Assembly (NCBI GenBank): GCA_039028935.1 | Contig: JBCCHD010000014.1 | Coordinates: forward strand, 1-64,000 | DNA length: 64,000 nucleotides | Direction: 5' to 3' | DNA from: Pseudomonadota bacterium | GTDB lineage: Bacteria; Pseudomonadota; Gammaproteobacteria; Steroidobacterales; SZUA-146 | In this document: positions 9,850 to 19,260 of the stretch, piece after piece | How positions within the stretch are numbered: position 1 is the stretch's first letter | How the letters are laid out: each line of letters opens with the position of its first letter | Translations under genes and position numbers: made by a program | The notes under the pieces: generated by a model | Told to the model about the DNA's origin: nothing | Databases searched by the model: none | What the model saw: only the letters and a program-made list of their open reading frames with translations

Positions 9850-9881
9850 AAAGCCCCGACGCGTTACCGCGTCGGGGCTTT
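9850..9881. terminator. Bidirectional intrinsic terminator between icmF and the TonB receptor gene
   Basis: A perfect 14-bp stem (9850-9863 with 9868-9881) with a TTAC loop. An A-run precedes it and T residues follow, so it can terminate both the plus-strand icmF transcript (stop at 9838) and the minus-strand receptor transcript (stop at 9902). Confidence 0.9.
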
Positions 9882-9901
9882 ATATTGCCTGCAGCTATCG
9901 G

Positions 9902-12466
9902 TTAGAAGCTGTAGTTATAACGGGCATACCAGAAGCCGCCGTTAAAGCCGAAGGGCGAGAACTGGCTGTAGCGGTTACCCACACCAGCTGCCGCATCCGG
10001 GTTTTCATCCGGCACTTCATCAAACACGTTGTTCACGCCAATGATGATTTTCTGACGTTCGGTCAGGTCGTATGAGGCCTCCACGTCAACCAGCGTCTTG
10101 CCGTCGTAGGTTCGTCCGTCTTCTGAATCGAACCAATCGTCGTAGAAGCTAGCACGCGCCAGGAAGCGCCAGTTATTGACCGTGTGCTGAGCCTGCAGAT
10201 TCCAGCGTGTTTCCGGCAGACCGGTTTCGATCTGCGCCACACGACCCGCAGCAGAGTCGATTGCCGACTGCTGCTGAGCGGCGCTCAACGCGTTCTGATC
10301 CGACGTACCAAACGCGATTCGCTCAAGTGGCGACGTCACGTCGGTTTCGGTGTTGTTAAACGTGAAGGTCAGATCGGTCAGACCACCGCCCCACTCGATT
10401 GGATAGGTTGCGACAATATCGAAACCGGTGGTTTCCGTGTCGAAACTATTCGAGAAGAAGCGGAAGTTCTGGAGGTTACCCGCGCTGGTCACACCGGCGG
10501 CAACCAGACCGTCGATCTCAGCCTGAGTCAGCGCAAAGTTTGGCGACAGGTTCAAACGATCGTCAATTTCGATGTTGAAGTAGTCAATCGTCACTTCCAG
10601 AGCACCGAGATTGAAGAACGTACCAAACGTGAAGTTAGTAGACTCTTCAGGCTCAAGCGCCGCACCACCTCGAAGCTGGGCGACAGCCGTAGTGGAAGGC
10701 ACGGTGCCATTATTCACGAGGTCGTTGATGGTGAAATCGAACTCGGTGGATACGTTGAACGCGTTCGACTGACCCGGTGTCGGTGCCTTGAAGCCCGTGC
10801 TGAATGTCGCACGGAAGCCAAGGTTATCGGATACACGATAGTTACCCGCCACTTTGAAGTTAGTCGTGGTACCAAAGTCCTGGAAGTCTTCCCAGCGCAA
10901 CGCGGCGCCGAGCAACAGCGCGTCATTGACGTCCCATTCGGTGTCGACGTACAGCGCAACGTTTTCACGTCCGAACTGGCCACCGGCGATGTTACTAAAG
11001 CCTGGGAAACCGTTCGATGCAGCGCTGAAGCCTTGAGCAGCCAATGGACCGATGTCAAACGACTCTTCCTGACCGACACGCACTTCAAACTCTTCGAGTC
11101 GGTATTCCGCACCGAATGCGACGTTCACGTTCTCACGTGGGTTGTAGGCGAAATCGGCATTGAGTTGACGTTCGAATTGAATGTAGGCACCTGGATCAAA
11201 CATCGTTGGCGTCGCTGGGCCCAGCGAGGCGTTCACGGTGTTGTTGATAAAGAAGTCCACTTCGTTACGACCCACCGAACCGCTGAAGTCGTAGCGCAGA
11301 CCGCTACCGTAGTTCCACTCACCTTTCACACCGGCAGTCAGAGCTGAGTCGCTGACATCACCACCGAAGCGTGGCGTGAAGCCGCCCGGGAAAATTTCCT
11401 GGAACGTGAAGCAATTCGGATCGGCGAATACATCCGCCAACATCGTTGGATCGGGAATGTTATTGGTGATCGGAATGTTCATGCAACCGCCAGACATATC
11501 GCCGGTTAGGTCACCCACGAGCAGCGAAGCGCCACCGTCATCACTAAACACCGCACCGCGCGTGTTCGGATTACGGAAGTAAAAGCCTCCATCGACGTGC
11601 TTGGTGACATAGTTAGCGTGCGCATACGCTTCAGCGCCATTGCCAAGGTCTAGGCCAAAATTACCCCAGAACTTCCAGCTGTCTTCAATCTTAGGCGAAC
11701 CCCAGATTTGCGCTGGATTGGCCACCGCGGTGTTGCCAGCGGCAATCAGTCCGGCGGCGTCATCACGCTGAATACTGCGATCCGTATCGTCTGCTTCGCC
11801 ATACTCAAAACTTAAGTTGGCAAAACCGTTGCTCGACAGCGGCAGACCGATGTTGCCTTCGATGCTCACCAAATCACCATCGCCTTCATAATGCGAACCG
11901 TATTTGACGTTGAGCGAGCCGCCCTCCGAATCATCTTTAAGAATGAAGTTCATCACGCCGGCAATGGCGTCCGAACCATACTGGGCCGCGGCGCCGTCGC
12001 GCAGCACTTCAAGCTGCTTCAACGCAATGGAAGGGATCGCGGAAATGTCCGGCCCTTGTGCCCCGTTGGCGATACCGTTACCCAGCCAGTAAATGACCGA
12101 CGCACGATGGCGGCGTTTACCATTGATGAGCACCAATGTGTGGTCGGGTGCCAGACCGCGAAGGTTGGCGGGACGCACGATGGTGGCGGCATCACTGATA
12201 GGTTGCGTGTTGACGTTATAAGACGGCACCACGTTTCGAATCAGCGAACTCAAATCGGTGTCGCCCTGATTAGCGAACTCGTCGCCGCTCAGCACGTCCA
12301 CCGGAGCCGGTGATTCGGTCGCTGAACGAGCGCGCGCTCGTGTACCGGTAATGATGACTTCTTCCAGCTCACCATCTTGCGCCACAGCCGGCGCGGTGTA
12401 ACTGAACGAGGCCGTCGCGCATGCTGCCCCAATCAGCAAAACGCGTTTGAGAGTTACTCGTTGCAT
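9902..12466 (-). CDS. TonB-dependent outer-membrane receptor
   Basis: An 854-residue energised outer-membrane importer. A signal peptide (about 1-29, ending PAVAQ) is followed by a TonB-box-like stretch (LEEVIITGTRA), then the plug domain (about 45-180) with DVLSGDEFANQG, LRGLAPDHTLVLINGKRR and RDGAAAQYGSDAIAGVMNFIL. The 22-stranded barrel ends in the aromatic NYSF typical of outer-membrane proteins. A GAGGA-like ribosome site precedes the ATG at 12464-12466. It resembles the large receptor group used by marine and soil proteobacteria for organic nutrients, but no substrate can be named. The gene is flanked by the icmF terminator and a 451-bp divergent promoter region. Confidence 0.95.
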   Translation of the reverse strand: MQRVTLKRVLLIGAACATASFSYTAPAVAQDGELEEVIITGTRARARSATESPAPVDVLSGDEFANQGDTDLSSLIRNVVPSYNVNTQPISDAATIVRPANLRGLAPDHTLVLINGKRRHRASVIYWLGNGIANGAQGPDISAIPSIALKQLEVLRDGAAAQYGSDAIAGVMNFILKDDSEGGSLNVKYGSHYEGDGDLVSIEGNIGLPLSSNGFANLSFEYGEADDTDRSIQRDDAAGLIAAGNTAVANPAQIWGSPKIEDSWKFWGNFGLDLGNGAEAYAHANYVTKHVDGGFYFRNPNTRGAVFSDDGGASLLVGDLTGDMSGGCMNIPITNNIPDPTMLADVFADPNCFTFQEIFPGGFTPRFGGDVSDSALTAGVKGEWNYGSGLRYDFSGSVGRNEVDFFINNTVNASLGPATPTMFDPGAYIQFERQLNADFAYNPRENVNVAFGAEYRLEEFEVRVGQEESFDIGPLAAQGFSAASNGFPGFSNIAGGQFGRENVALYVDTEWDVNDALLLGAALRWEDFQDFGTTTNFKVAGNYRVSDNLGFRATFSTGFKAPTPGQSNAFNVSTEFDFTINDLVNNGTVPSTTAVAQLRGGAALEPEESTNFTFGTFFNLGALEVTIDYFNIEIDDRLNLSPNFALTQAEIDGLVAAGVTSAGNLQNFRFFSNSFDTETTGFDIVATYPIEWGGGLTDLTFTFNNTETDVTSPLERIAFGTSDQNALSAAQQQSAIDSAAGRVAQIETGLPETRWNLQAQHTVNNWRFLARASFYDDWFDSEDGRTYDGKTLVDVEASYDLTERQKIIIGVNNVFDEVPDENPDAAAGVGNRYSQFSPFGFNGGFWYARYNYSF

Positions 12467-12917
12467 GAAATGAATCCTCTGTAAGTAAGACCGTCCCGTT
12501 CAGCGCCAACTGCGATGAGTCGTTGCAAATGTGCAACAAATACCAAAAATCAGCTACTTATGGGTCCAGTGCCGCCTTTATATAACAATTCCTTATGCAA
12601 TAAAAGACGACGTGTGATGCGTCGCGACGAACGACACCGCTATGTGTGTTTCACACCACACATTCATCGCGCCAACCCGGGGCAGCGAAGAACCTGCGAG
12701 GTGCCGCGTTCAATGCGTCATTGAATTTGTCGCCTACTCTAATCGGATGTTTTTAATCGATTAAAAGGTCGCGGTCACGACGCATAATTTGTTAAGTAGG
12801 GGTTGTATAGATAAGCAAACACCTTACCCTTCACTCGTTCTTAACGCGCTGGAAGTAGCCTCATTGACCGACCGCTTTGCCGTTTTTAACTAGATTCAGG
12901 CCGTTTACGGAACCGAC
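12467..12917. promoter_or_regulatory. 451-bp divergent promoter region (TonB receptor / SDR)
   Basis: No gene is supported here. An AT-rich patch at about 12577-12600 carries TATATA (12579-12584), a plausible minus-strand -10 for the receptor gene. TTGACC at 12864-12869 could be a plus-strand -35 for the SDR gene, but its -10 is weak. No cobalamin riboswitch, Fur-like palindrome or other known leader was recognised. Confidence 0.4.
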
Positions 12918-13850
12918 ATGCAGCGATTAATCGGCGCACTTTTATTTTATTTGCGCTTCCTTCCCAGTTTCACCGCGCCGCCTTTCCACGTGCGTAAACG
13001 CCGCTGGCGTGCGATTCCCTCGCTTGAGGGGCAAACGTGGTTGATAACCGGAGCGTCCGATGGCATCGGTCGAGCATTAGGGCGATTAGCGCTTGAACAC
13101 GGCGCGCACGTCGTCGGTGTTGCCCGAAACCGAGCGGCGCTGGACGATGTACCGACCACACCCGAACAAGCGGCTCGCTTTACGGCCTTGTCTTACGATC
13201 TCTCATCAATGTCCGCCGTCGAATCACTGAGTCATGCACTGACTCAATCGAAACAGTTGGATGTACTGGTTAATAACGTGGGCGTGATGCTGCATGAGCC
13301 CATCGCCACATCCGAGGGCTTTGAGGCGTCCTTTGCGACGAATTTGCTCGGCCACTACTTACTAACGCGCACATTGCGCGACAAACATCGGTTGGCGACC
13401 GGAGCGCGCGTTATCAATATGAGTTCGGGCGGCATGTACAACGTGCCGCTGCTCAGTGACCGTCTCGATACGCTTGACGATCACGATGGCTTAATGGCGT
13501 ATGCGCTACACAAGCGCGCGCAGGTCATCCTTACCGACTATTGGCGCGAACACGATGCCGGCCGCCACTACTACGTCATGCATCCAGGCTGGGTAAATAC
13601 CCAGGGCGTCAAGACCTCATTGCCACGGTTTCACGCGGTACTTGGCCGCATTCTGCGCACACCTGCACAAGGGGCCGACACCGCGCTATGGCTTGGCGCC
13701 ACCACGCCGGAGCAGTCCGAGCCTGGTATTTGGTTCGATCGGGCCCTGCGTAACGCACACATCTATAGCATGACTAAGCGCCTAAGCGCCTCCGGCGCGC
13801 ATTTAGTTAGCCTGCTCGATTCAAAACTCGCCTCACTCTCAGACCGCTAG
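12918..13850 (+). CDS. Short-chain dehydrogenase/reductase (SDR)
   Basis: A 310-residue NAD(P)-dependent oxidoreductase. A hydrophobic N-terminal stretch (about 1-20) may anchor it in the membrane. The Rossmann motif TGASDGIG is near 44-51, NNVGVM follows as the structural NNAG equivalent, and the catalytic set is Ser in NMSSGGMYN plus Tyr and Lys in YALHK. The overall form resembles the DHRS12/retinol-dehydrogenase-like SDR group that acts on lipophilic substrates. It stands alone between the divergent TonB receptor region and a 285-bp gap. Substrate is unknown. Confidence 0.88.
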   Translation: MQRLIGALLFYLRFLPSFTAPPFHVRKRRWRAIPSLEGQTWLITGASDGIGRALGRLALEHGAHVVGVARNRAALDDVPTTPEQAARFTALSYDLSSMSAVESLSHALTQSKQLDVLVNNVGVMLHEPIATSEGFEASFATNLLGHYLLTRTLRDKHRLATGARVINMSSGGMYNVPLLSDRLDTLDDHDGLMAYALHKRAQVILTDYWREHDAGRHYYVMHPGWVNTQGVKTSLPRFHAVLGRILRTPAQGADTALWLGATTPEQSEPGIWFDRALRNAHIYSMTKRLSASGAHLVSLLDSKLASLSDR

Positions 13851-14047
13851 CAACGTACTGTCAATCCCGGCGTGTCGGCGCCGCCCAGCGTTTCTCGCAT
13901 CGCATCCACCGCCCGTGGCGTGCAAACGCGAACAGGTTGCCAGGGCCTAATCGCCTGTCGATTATCCAGCAACCACATCCTTCAGCCATTGCCTTTGACG
14001 CCCACCACATCACGATCGATACGTATTTTTAATATGAATAAACAATA

Positions 14048-14067
14048 GCTTAAGCATCAATTTAAGC
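14048..14067. promoter_or_regulatory. Inverted/direct repeat upstream of the anchored surface protein
   Basis: GCTTAA (14048-14053) and TTAAGC (14062-14067) form a 6-bp inverted repeat with an 8-bp spacer; TTAAGCA is also directly repeated with 12-bp periodicity. It lies in the AT-rich part of the 285-bp gap before the GTG at 14136 and could be a regulator site. Nothing else was seen in 13851-14135. Confidence 0.3.
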
Positions 14068-14135
14068 AGTTCAGGCCAGGTTCAGGCTGCCCGTGGTGTA
14101 CTACAGTCATCATCGCAACACCTCAGGAGTCATCC

Positions 14136-14936
14136 GTGCGAACTCAGTCCACTTTTGGCCTCGGCCGCCCACTACTTCGCTACGCATTCGATCTCGGCGC
14201 CGTTGCAGCCGGCGTACTCGTCGCCTTTTTTTCACTGAGTGCGCAGGGGCAGTCATTACCGACAAGCGACTCGGTGAACGTCACCGAACGCATCGCCACG
14301 AGCCGCGGCGTACCCAGCTCGGCAAACAGCGTCACCGGACGGCTAGCACCGCCCGCAACGGTCACACAAAAACCACGCTCCGACGCATCGACGGATAAGA
14401 AACGCAGCGTATACGGTGATTTCGACATCTACGACGCCGATGTCACGCTGTATTTTGACGACGATCTGGATGGTCACTACTACGGCATCGATGTCAATTT
14501 CGACGCCGACACCGATTACGTTACGGCCGATGTCTACGCCATGCTGTACTTTAGCTTGGAAGGTGGTCCGTGGGAGCTTTACTACACGACAGAAATCTTC
14601 ACACTGTTTAACGACAGCGGCAACGACGACTACACCGTCGAAACTGAACTCTACTCGGGCTACCCGACGGCTTACTACGATGTGCTGATCGAACTCTATG
14701 ACGCCGATACAGGCGACTTCGTTGCCGATTTTGGCCCCAGCGACAGCCCGGAACTCGACGACGCACCGCTGGAAGATCAGCAAAAGGACATCGGCATAAT
14801 CACGCTGGGTCCAGAGCCCATCGTGAGTCATTCACACGGCGGTGGCGGCAGTCTGTCGCAGCTGTCGCTCTTTATGTTGCTACTCAGCGTGGCACTCATA
14901 CGCCGAACACGACAACCGCTTCTTGCCGCTGGCTAA
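14136..14936 (+). CDS. Choice-of-anchor-H-like secreted protein with GlyGly-CTERM-like tail
   Basis: A 266-residue exported protein. The GTG start at 14136 has AGGAG seven bases upstream. An N-terminal signal segment (about 15-40) ends near AQGQS. A Ser/Thr-rich linker follows, then a Tyr/Asp-rich beta domain (about 95-205) with repeats such as [17 protein letters not shown], and [16 protein letters not shown]. The C-terminus has HGGGGS, then a hydrophobic helix and RRTR, the tripartite layout of GlyGly-CTERM sorting signals cut by rhombosortase. The domain resembles the 'choice-of-anchor H' family as I remember it. No rhombosortase gene lies in the window. The role is likely at the cell surface, but its biochemistry is unknown. 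Confidence 0.7.
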   Translation: MRTQSTFGLGRPLLRYAFDLGAVAAGVLVAFFSLSAQGQSLPTSDSVNVTERIATSRGVPSSANSVTGRLAPPATVTQKPRSDASTDKKRSVYGDFDIYDADVTLYFDDDLDGHYYGIDVNFDADTDYVTADVYAMLYFSLEGGPWELYYTTEIFTLFNDSGNDDYTVETELYSGYPTAYYDVLIELYDADTGDFVADFGPSDSPELDDAPLEDQQKDIGIITLGPEPIVSHSHGGGGSLSQLSLFMLLLSVALIRRTRQPLLAAG

Positions 14937-15106
14937 ATTCGAAGCCAGCTCCCCCATCGCGACGGCGGCTCCCTGTCCGCCGTCGCGATCCCTCACCCGA
15001 TACGATTTTTTTTCGACCCGCCCTTCCACGATCGACCGCACACGCCGGACATCCCCAATCGCTCGGTGTAAACTACGCCATTGCGTTTTTAGGATGGACG
15101 GTTCCG

Positions 15107-16486
15107 ATGACCACTCACAGCATAAAAGACATTCTTGGCCACCGCGTGGAGCCCGATGAAACCGTAACGGTTCAGGGGTGGGTACGCTCGCGCCGCACCT
15201 CGAAAGGCGGGTTTTCATTTATCCAACTTCACGACGGGTCCTGCTTTGATACGATTCAGGCCATCGCTGACGGTGATCTGGCCAATTACGAAAATGAGAT
15301 CATCGAAATCGTCACCGGTTGTTCGGTTGAAATCACCGGTAAATTGGTCGCCGTAGACGGCCGCGGTCAGGATCGCGAAATTCAGGCGACACACGTGACG
15401 GTCATCGGTTGGGTCGACGACCCCGATACGTATCCCATATCGAAAAAACGTCACAGTTTCGAATTTCTCCGCACCGTGGCGCATTTGCGCCCGCGGACCA
15501 ACACCTTCGGCGCGATGGCGCGCGTCCGAAACGCAATCGCTAACGCGGTACATCAGTACTTTAATGAGCGTGGTTATCTGTGGGTTAATACGCCGATCAT
15601 CACCGCGAGCGACTGTGAAGGCGCCGGAGATTTATTCCGCGTGAGTAAGTTAGATGTGGTGAATAAACCGTCGGATTACGACAACGATTTTTTCGGCAAA
15701 GAGACTTTTTTGACTGTATCGGGCCAGCTCAACGTCGAGAGCTACTGTTGCTCGCTCAACAAAGTGTACACCTTCGGCCCCACGTTCCGCGCTGAGAATT
15801 CCAACACGAGTCGCCACCTGGCGGAATTTTGGATGATCGAGCCGGAAATTGCCTTTGCGGACCTAGCGGATAATGCTGCCCTTGCCGAGGATTTTCTAAA
15901 AAACGTGTTTGCCACCACGCTAGACGCTGTGCCGGACGACATGGCGTTTTTCAATCAGCATGTCGACAAGCAGGCGATTGAGCGTATCGAAGGCGTCATC
16001 CAGAAGCCGTTTACTGTCATGGACTATTCCGACGCTATCGATATTCTGATCAAGTCCAAACAATCGTTTGAGTTTCCCGTTGAATGGGGACTCGATTTAC
16101 AGTCTGAACACGAACGGTATCTCACCGAGAAACACGTGGGCGGACCCGTGATCGTGGTGAACTACCCGAAAGAAATCAAAGCGTTTTATATGCGCCAGAA
16201 CGACGACGATAAAACGGTGGCCGCGATGGACGTGCTGGTTCCCGGCGTCGGTGAAATCATCGGCGGCGCGCAACGAGAAGAACGGCTGGACGTGCTCGAT
16301 GCCAAGCTTCAGTCACTCGGACTCTCAGACGATCTATGGTGGTACCGCGATTTGCGCCGCTACGGTACCGTTCCACACGCCGGCTTCGGCGCCGGCTTTG
16401 AGCGACTCGTGCTTTATGTGACGGGCATGGAGAACATTCGTGACACCATCCCTTACCCACGGGTACCCAACAATGCCAGCTTTTAA
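15107..16486 (+). CDS. asnS: Asparaginyl-tRNA synthetase
   Basis: Charges tRNA-Asn with asparagine in the cytoplasm. The 459-residue class IIb enzyme has an N-terminal OB-fold anticodon-binding domain (about 1-110; [20 protein letters not shown]). The catalytic core includes motif 2 ([21 protein letters not shown], about 226-246) and motif 3 ([15 protein letters not shown] near the C-terminus). Asn residues in [10 protein letters not shown] fit AsnRS rather than AspRS. The upstream region carries GTGTAAACT, a possible -10. The downstream lipoprotein gene starts eight bases after the stop and may share the transcript. Confidence 0.97.
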   Translation: MTTHSIKDILGHRVEPDETVTVQGWVRSRRTSKGGFSFIQLHDGSCFDTIQAIADGDLANYENEIIEIVTGCSVEITGKLVAVDGRGQDREIQATHVTVIGWVDDPDTYPISKKRHSFEFLRTVAHLRPRTNTFGAMARVRNAIANAVHQYFNERGYLWVNTPIITASDCEGAGDLFRVSKLDVVNKPSDYDNDFFGKETFLTVSGQLNVESYCCSLNKVYTFGPTFRAENSNTSRHLAEFWMIEPEIAFADLADNAALAEDFLKNVFATTLDAVPDDMAFFNQHVDKQAIERIEGVIQKPFTVMDYSDAIDILIKSKQSFEFPVEWGLDLQSEHERYLTEKHVGGPVIVVNYPKEIKAFYMRQNDDDKTVAAMDVLVPGVGEIIGGAQREERLDVLDAKLQSLGLSDDLWWYRDLRRYGTVPHAGFGAGFERLVLYVTGMENIRDTIPYPRVPNNASF

Positions 16487-16493
16487 GCACACC

Positions 16494-17069
16494 ATGACAG
16501 TGATCAACACACGCGTTCGTGCATTCGCGGCCCTGATCGCCTGCGCGTTGGTGGTCGCTTGCAGCGGCAGTGCGAACGATCATGCGATGCAAAGCAATGA
16601 CGGCGAGCCGGTGAACTATCTCGTGTATGACGCATCGTTCTCCAGCGCCGGCATGCCCGATGCCGCGTTTATCCAACAACTGGCGAGCAATGGGGTCGAC
16701 CACGTGATCAACATTGCGCCGCCGGATGCGGACGGCTCACTGGACGATGAGGCCGCGCTCGTTGCGGCGGCCAACATGCAGTATCTGAATATCGCCGTCG
16801 ATTGGCACGAACCGACGCAAGAGGATGTCGACACCTTTTTACGCTTTATGCGTGAACACTCTGACGACAATGTGTTTCTTCACTGCCAAATGAACATGCG
16901 CGCAACGGCGTTTGCCATGCTTCACCGGGTGATTAATCAGCAGGTCGCACCAACTGATGCGCTAGCGGACATGCAAACGATTTGGACGCCGAACGAAACA
17001 TGGGCGACGCTCATCAACACCACACTCGATAGACACGACATCGACTTTAAGGTGCCCGCCGCCGACTAA
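16494..17069 (+). CDS. Lipoprotein with protein-tyrosine-phosphatase-like domain (Cx4R active-site variant)
   Basis: A 191-residue envelope protein. The ATG at 16494 gives a lipoprotein signal (core, then VVACS with Cys23); earlier in-frame starts overlap asnS and are less likely. The mature part has the DSP/PTP-like layout: VNYLVYDASF, an aspartate-rich general-acid region, VDWHEPTQEDV, then FLHCQMNMRATAF as the phosphate-loop equivalent. Only four residues separate Cys and Arg, against five in the canonical HCx5R loop. I recall similar HCQxNxR loops in a family annotated as protein tyrosine phosphatase-like, so catalysis is possible but unproven. It sits eight bases behind asnS. Confidence 0.65.
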   Translation: MTVINTRVRAFAALIACALVVACSGSANDHAMQSNDGEPVNYLVYDASFSSAGMPDAAFIQQLASNGVDHVINIAPPDADGSLDDEAALVAAANMQYLNIAVDWHEPTQEDVDTFLRFMREHSDDNVFLHCQMNMRATAFAMLHRVINQQVAPTDALADMQTIWTPNETWATLINTTLDRHDIDFKVPAAD

Positions 17070-17191
17070 ACGTCGCACGCTGGTTTTCGCGTTGGGTTCT
17101 CAAGCGCCATGATGGGAACCGATGCGCGAACTCAATCCGAAGCCAATTCGTTTCACGATTGGCACGTCTGCCAGGGTCCGCTGTACAAGCG

Positions 17192-17872
17192 CTATTTAGC
17201 TTGCTTGAGCGGCACGGGCCGCTCGAGTGCCACGGGCTGTTGTTTGTTGCGCGAGTTGTTATAGGTCCGATCGATCGGGGTCGCCTGCAAGGCGTAAGGT
17301 AGCGATGGCTCGAACAGCGTTCGCAATGCACTCTCATCTTGGGCCTGATCCAGCCAGCGAGTCGCGCCTTCAGCATCGAGGAGAACGGGCATGCGGTGAT
17401 GATACGGTGCAAACTCAGGTGACGCTTCGGTGGTCACAATCGAGCACGACAACACATGCTCGGTGCCGTCAGTCCAATAATCCCAAAGCCCGGCGAATGC
17501 CAAACCTTGTCCCGGGGAATCAAATAAAAACGGTGTTTTCTCTCCGTCTTTTCGCTGCCATTCAACAAATGAACTGGCTGGCAACACCGCACGCTTGTGA
17601 CGAAATGGTCCTTGATAGGCACGGCTTTGATTGAGCCGCTCGGCGCGGGCATTGAACATCGCGTATTTCGTCGAAGGACCGCTGCTCCAATGCGGCACGA
17701 GCCACCAGCGCATGTCGCTGATCACACGCTCGCCTTCCCAGTAATGGACCACAGGCACACTGTCAGTTGGCGCGATGTTGTACCGCACTGGCAATGGACC
17801 TAAATCAATATCCAGTAGCGCAAGTAGCGCATGCACGGCCGGATCGTCGGTGACGTTAAAGCGGCCGCACAT
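17192..17872 (-). CDS. yedK: SRAP-domain (HMCES/YedK) abasic-site DNA-protein crosslink protein
   Basis: Shields abasic sites in single-stranded DNA by forming a thiazolidine crosslink through the N-terminal cysteine. At 226 residues it has the family's normal length. After loss of Met, Cys2 is the crosslinking residue (MCGRF). The other active residues appear in order: Asn74 in NARAE, Glu104 in SFVEWQ and His159 in YHHRMPV. YNIAPTD near 31-37 is the conserved second motif. All catalytic residues are present, so the protein should be active. It is a single minus-strand gene with no SOS box noticed upstream. Confidence 0.95.
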   Translation of the reverse strand: MCGRFNVTDDPAVHALLALLDIDLGPLPVRYNIAPTDSVPVVHYWEGERVISDMRWWLVPHWSSGPSTKYAMFNARAERLNQSRAYQGPFRHKRAVLPASSFVEWQRKDGEKTPFLFDSPGQGLAFAGLWDYWTDGTEHVLSCSIVTTEASPEFAPYHHRMPVLLDAEGATRWLDQAQDESALRTLFEPSLPYALQATPIDRTYNNSRNKQQPVALERPVPLKQAK

Positions 17873-18009
17873 CTGTTTTCTTCATCCTCATCATGTTCAA
17901 GTCATACTACGATTCCAAGCGAGGAAAAAACAGCACTCGAGGCTCGGCACACTCGACCATGCTCTTGACGCGACAGAATACGTGTCGGGTCCGCGCGATG
18001 GATCGCGCG

Positions 18010-18603
18010 CTACAGGCTTAGGCGCACCTGTCGCCGTGTCGATGGATCAAGCAACAACGTGTGGCACTCGGCTTGACTGAACTGCGCGACTCCTCGAAAA
18101 CGCATGACGCTTGCCGCTCGATTTCGCACGCGATACGCGTCGAGTTCGTCCTGCGTCCAAAAATACTGTGAATCAGAGCCCGAAACACCACGCCACCCTG
18201 GCGGTATGACGGCCAGCACTTTGCCGGATTCGACAAGCGGCCGCAGTACTTTGCCAAAAAATATCGCCAACAACGCCCGGGCGTGAGCGCCATCCACATC
18301 CGGATCGGTAAGCAGCACGACCCGATCGGCACGCAGCTTCTCAGGCTGGCATTGCTCCGCGATGCCGCAGCCGAGTCGCTCAATCAGTTGGACACATAGC
18401 GCGTTGGCCTCGATGGTCTCAAGTGACGCGTGCCGTACGTTCAGCAGCTTACCCTGTAGTGCAAATATCTCTTGCTGCGCACGATTGCGCACTTGATTGA
18501 GCGTACTCGCCGCGCTCTTTCCTTCAACCAGAAACAGCTCTTTTTGATGTTCAGGCGTAATCGTAGGGTCCGCCTTGAGCGAGTGCGCGCTGATACGCTT
18601 CAC
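18010..18603 (-). CDS. Stand-alone GyrB/ParE-like TOPRIM protein lacking the ATPase half
   Basis: A 197-residue protein matching only the TOPRIM and extreme C-terminal parts of type IIA topoisomerase B subunits. The chosen start is a GTG at 18601-18603 with AAAAGG about eight bases upstream; the frame opens at 18681, but that stretch is the GST gene read in another frame. TOPRIM motifs are intact: LFLVEGKSA (Glu27), FALQGKLLNV and LLTDPDVDGAHARALL (Asp100, Asp102, Asp104). The tail VMRFRGVAQFS...LLLDPSTRRQVRLSL follows the GyrB RYKGLGEM...DPESRRMLRV pattern, with the intervening insert deleted. ATPase and transducer domains are absent. The gene overlaps the 3' end of the GST gene by about 50 bases. 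A decayed gyrB relic is the alternative. Confidence 0.72.
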   Translation of the reverse strand: MKRISAHSLKADPTITPEHQKELFLVEGKSAASTLNQVRNRAQQEIFALQGKLLNVRHASLETIEANALCVQLIERLGCGIAEQCQPEKLRADRVVLLTDPDVDGAHARALLAIFFGKVLRPLVESGKVLAVIPPGWRGVSGSDSQYFWTQDELDAYRVRNRAASVMRFRGVAQFSQAECHTLLLDPSTRRQVRLSL

Positions 18604-19219
18604 GTTCTTGCACCTTTTCCACAAACTGCAGAATGTGCGTGTGCTGGGCAATCCGCTTGTCACGCGCCAATGCCGCCTCAAGTGGAAAACTCATTTGAAT
18701 ATCCGCGCCTGTCAGGGTCGGTCCGGCAAACCACTCGCGTTCCGCAAGATGTGCATCGATAAACGCCATTTGTCGATCTATGTTTGGTTGGACAAACGAC
18801 GACAGCACTTTATTGGCGATACCTTTGGCGATGGGCTTCGCAAAAAAAGGCATCGGCGACTCCTTAATGCGACTGAATACAAGTCTCATCAGCAATGGGG
18901 ACATCAGCGATCCTTCGGCAAAGTGCAGCCAGTATTGATAGGTATTGTAGTCATCACTACCGACCGGAGGGGCGAGTTGTCCGTCGCCATATTCACGCGC
19001 CAAATATTCCACAATCGCACCAGACTCGGCAATCACGCGATCCCCATCGGAGATGACAGGCGACTTACCCAGTGGGTGTACGTCCAGTAATTCAGGCGGC
19101 GCGAGCTGCGTCGATGCGTCGCGCTCATAGCGCTTCACTTTATAATCAACGCCCAATTCCTCGAGCATCCATAAGATGCGCTGCGAGCGCGAGTTTTGCA
19201 GGTGGTGTACCACTATCAT
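18551..19219 (-). CDS. Glutathione S-transferase family protein
   Basis: A 222-residue cytoplasmic GST. The N-terminal thioredoxin-like domain (about 1-78) has HHLQNSRSQRILWMLEEL, LDVHPLGKSPVI with the cis-proline and ESGAIVEYLAREYG. The all-helical C-terminal domain contains GPTLTGADIQMSFPLEAAL, the N-capping box region. The SRSQRILW segment supplies the usual serine near the glutathione thiol. Its last 50 bases overlap the TOPRIM-like gene downstream on the same strand, suggesting coupled translation. Substrate is unknown. Confidence 0.92.
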   Translation of the reverse strand: MIVVHHLQNSRSQRILWMLEELGVDYKVKRYERDASTQLAPPELLDVHPLGKSPVISDGDRVIAESGAIVEYLAREYGDGQLAPPVGSDDYNTYQYWLHFAEGSLMSPLLMRLVFSRIKESPMPFFAKPIAKGIANKVLSSFVQPNIDRQMAFIDAHLAEREWFAGPTLTGADIQMSFPLEAALARDKRIAQHTHILQFVEKVQEREAYQRALAQGGPYDYA

Positions 19220-19260
19220 AATGCCTCCATCGGCTCATCAGCCGTAATACGATTCTTCGA

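Noticed and set aside
10184-11347. 387-residue plus-strand open frame inside the TonB receptor gene
   Set aside because: Lies wholly antisense to a gene with diagnostic motifs; its translation shows no domain or sensible composition.
12467-12917. Cobalamin riboswitch before the TonB receptor (or icmF)
   Set aside because: No B12-box-like conserved core was recognised on either strand.
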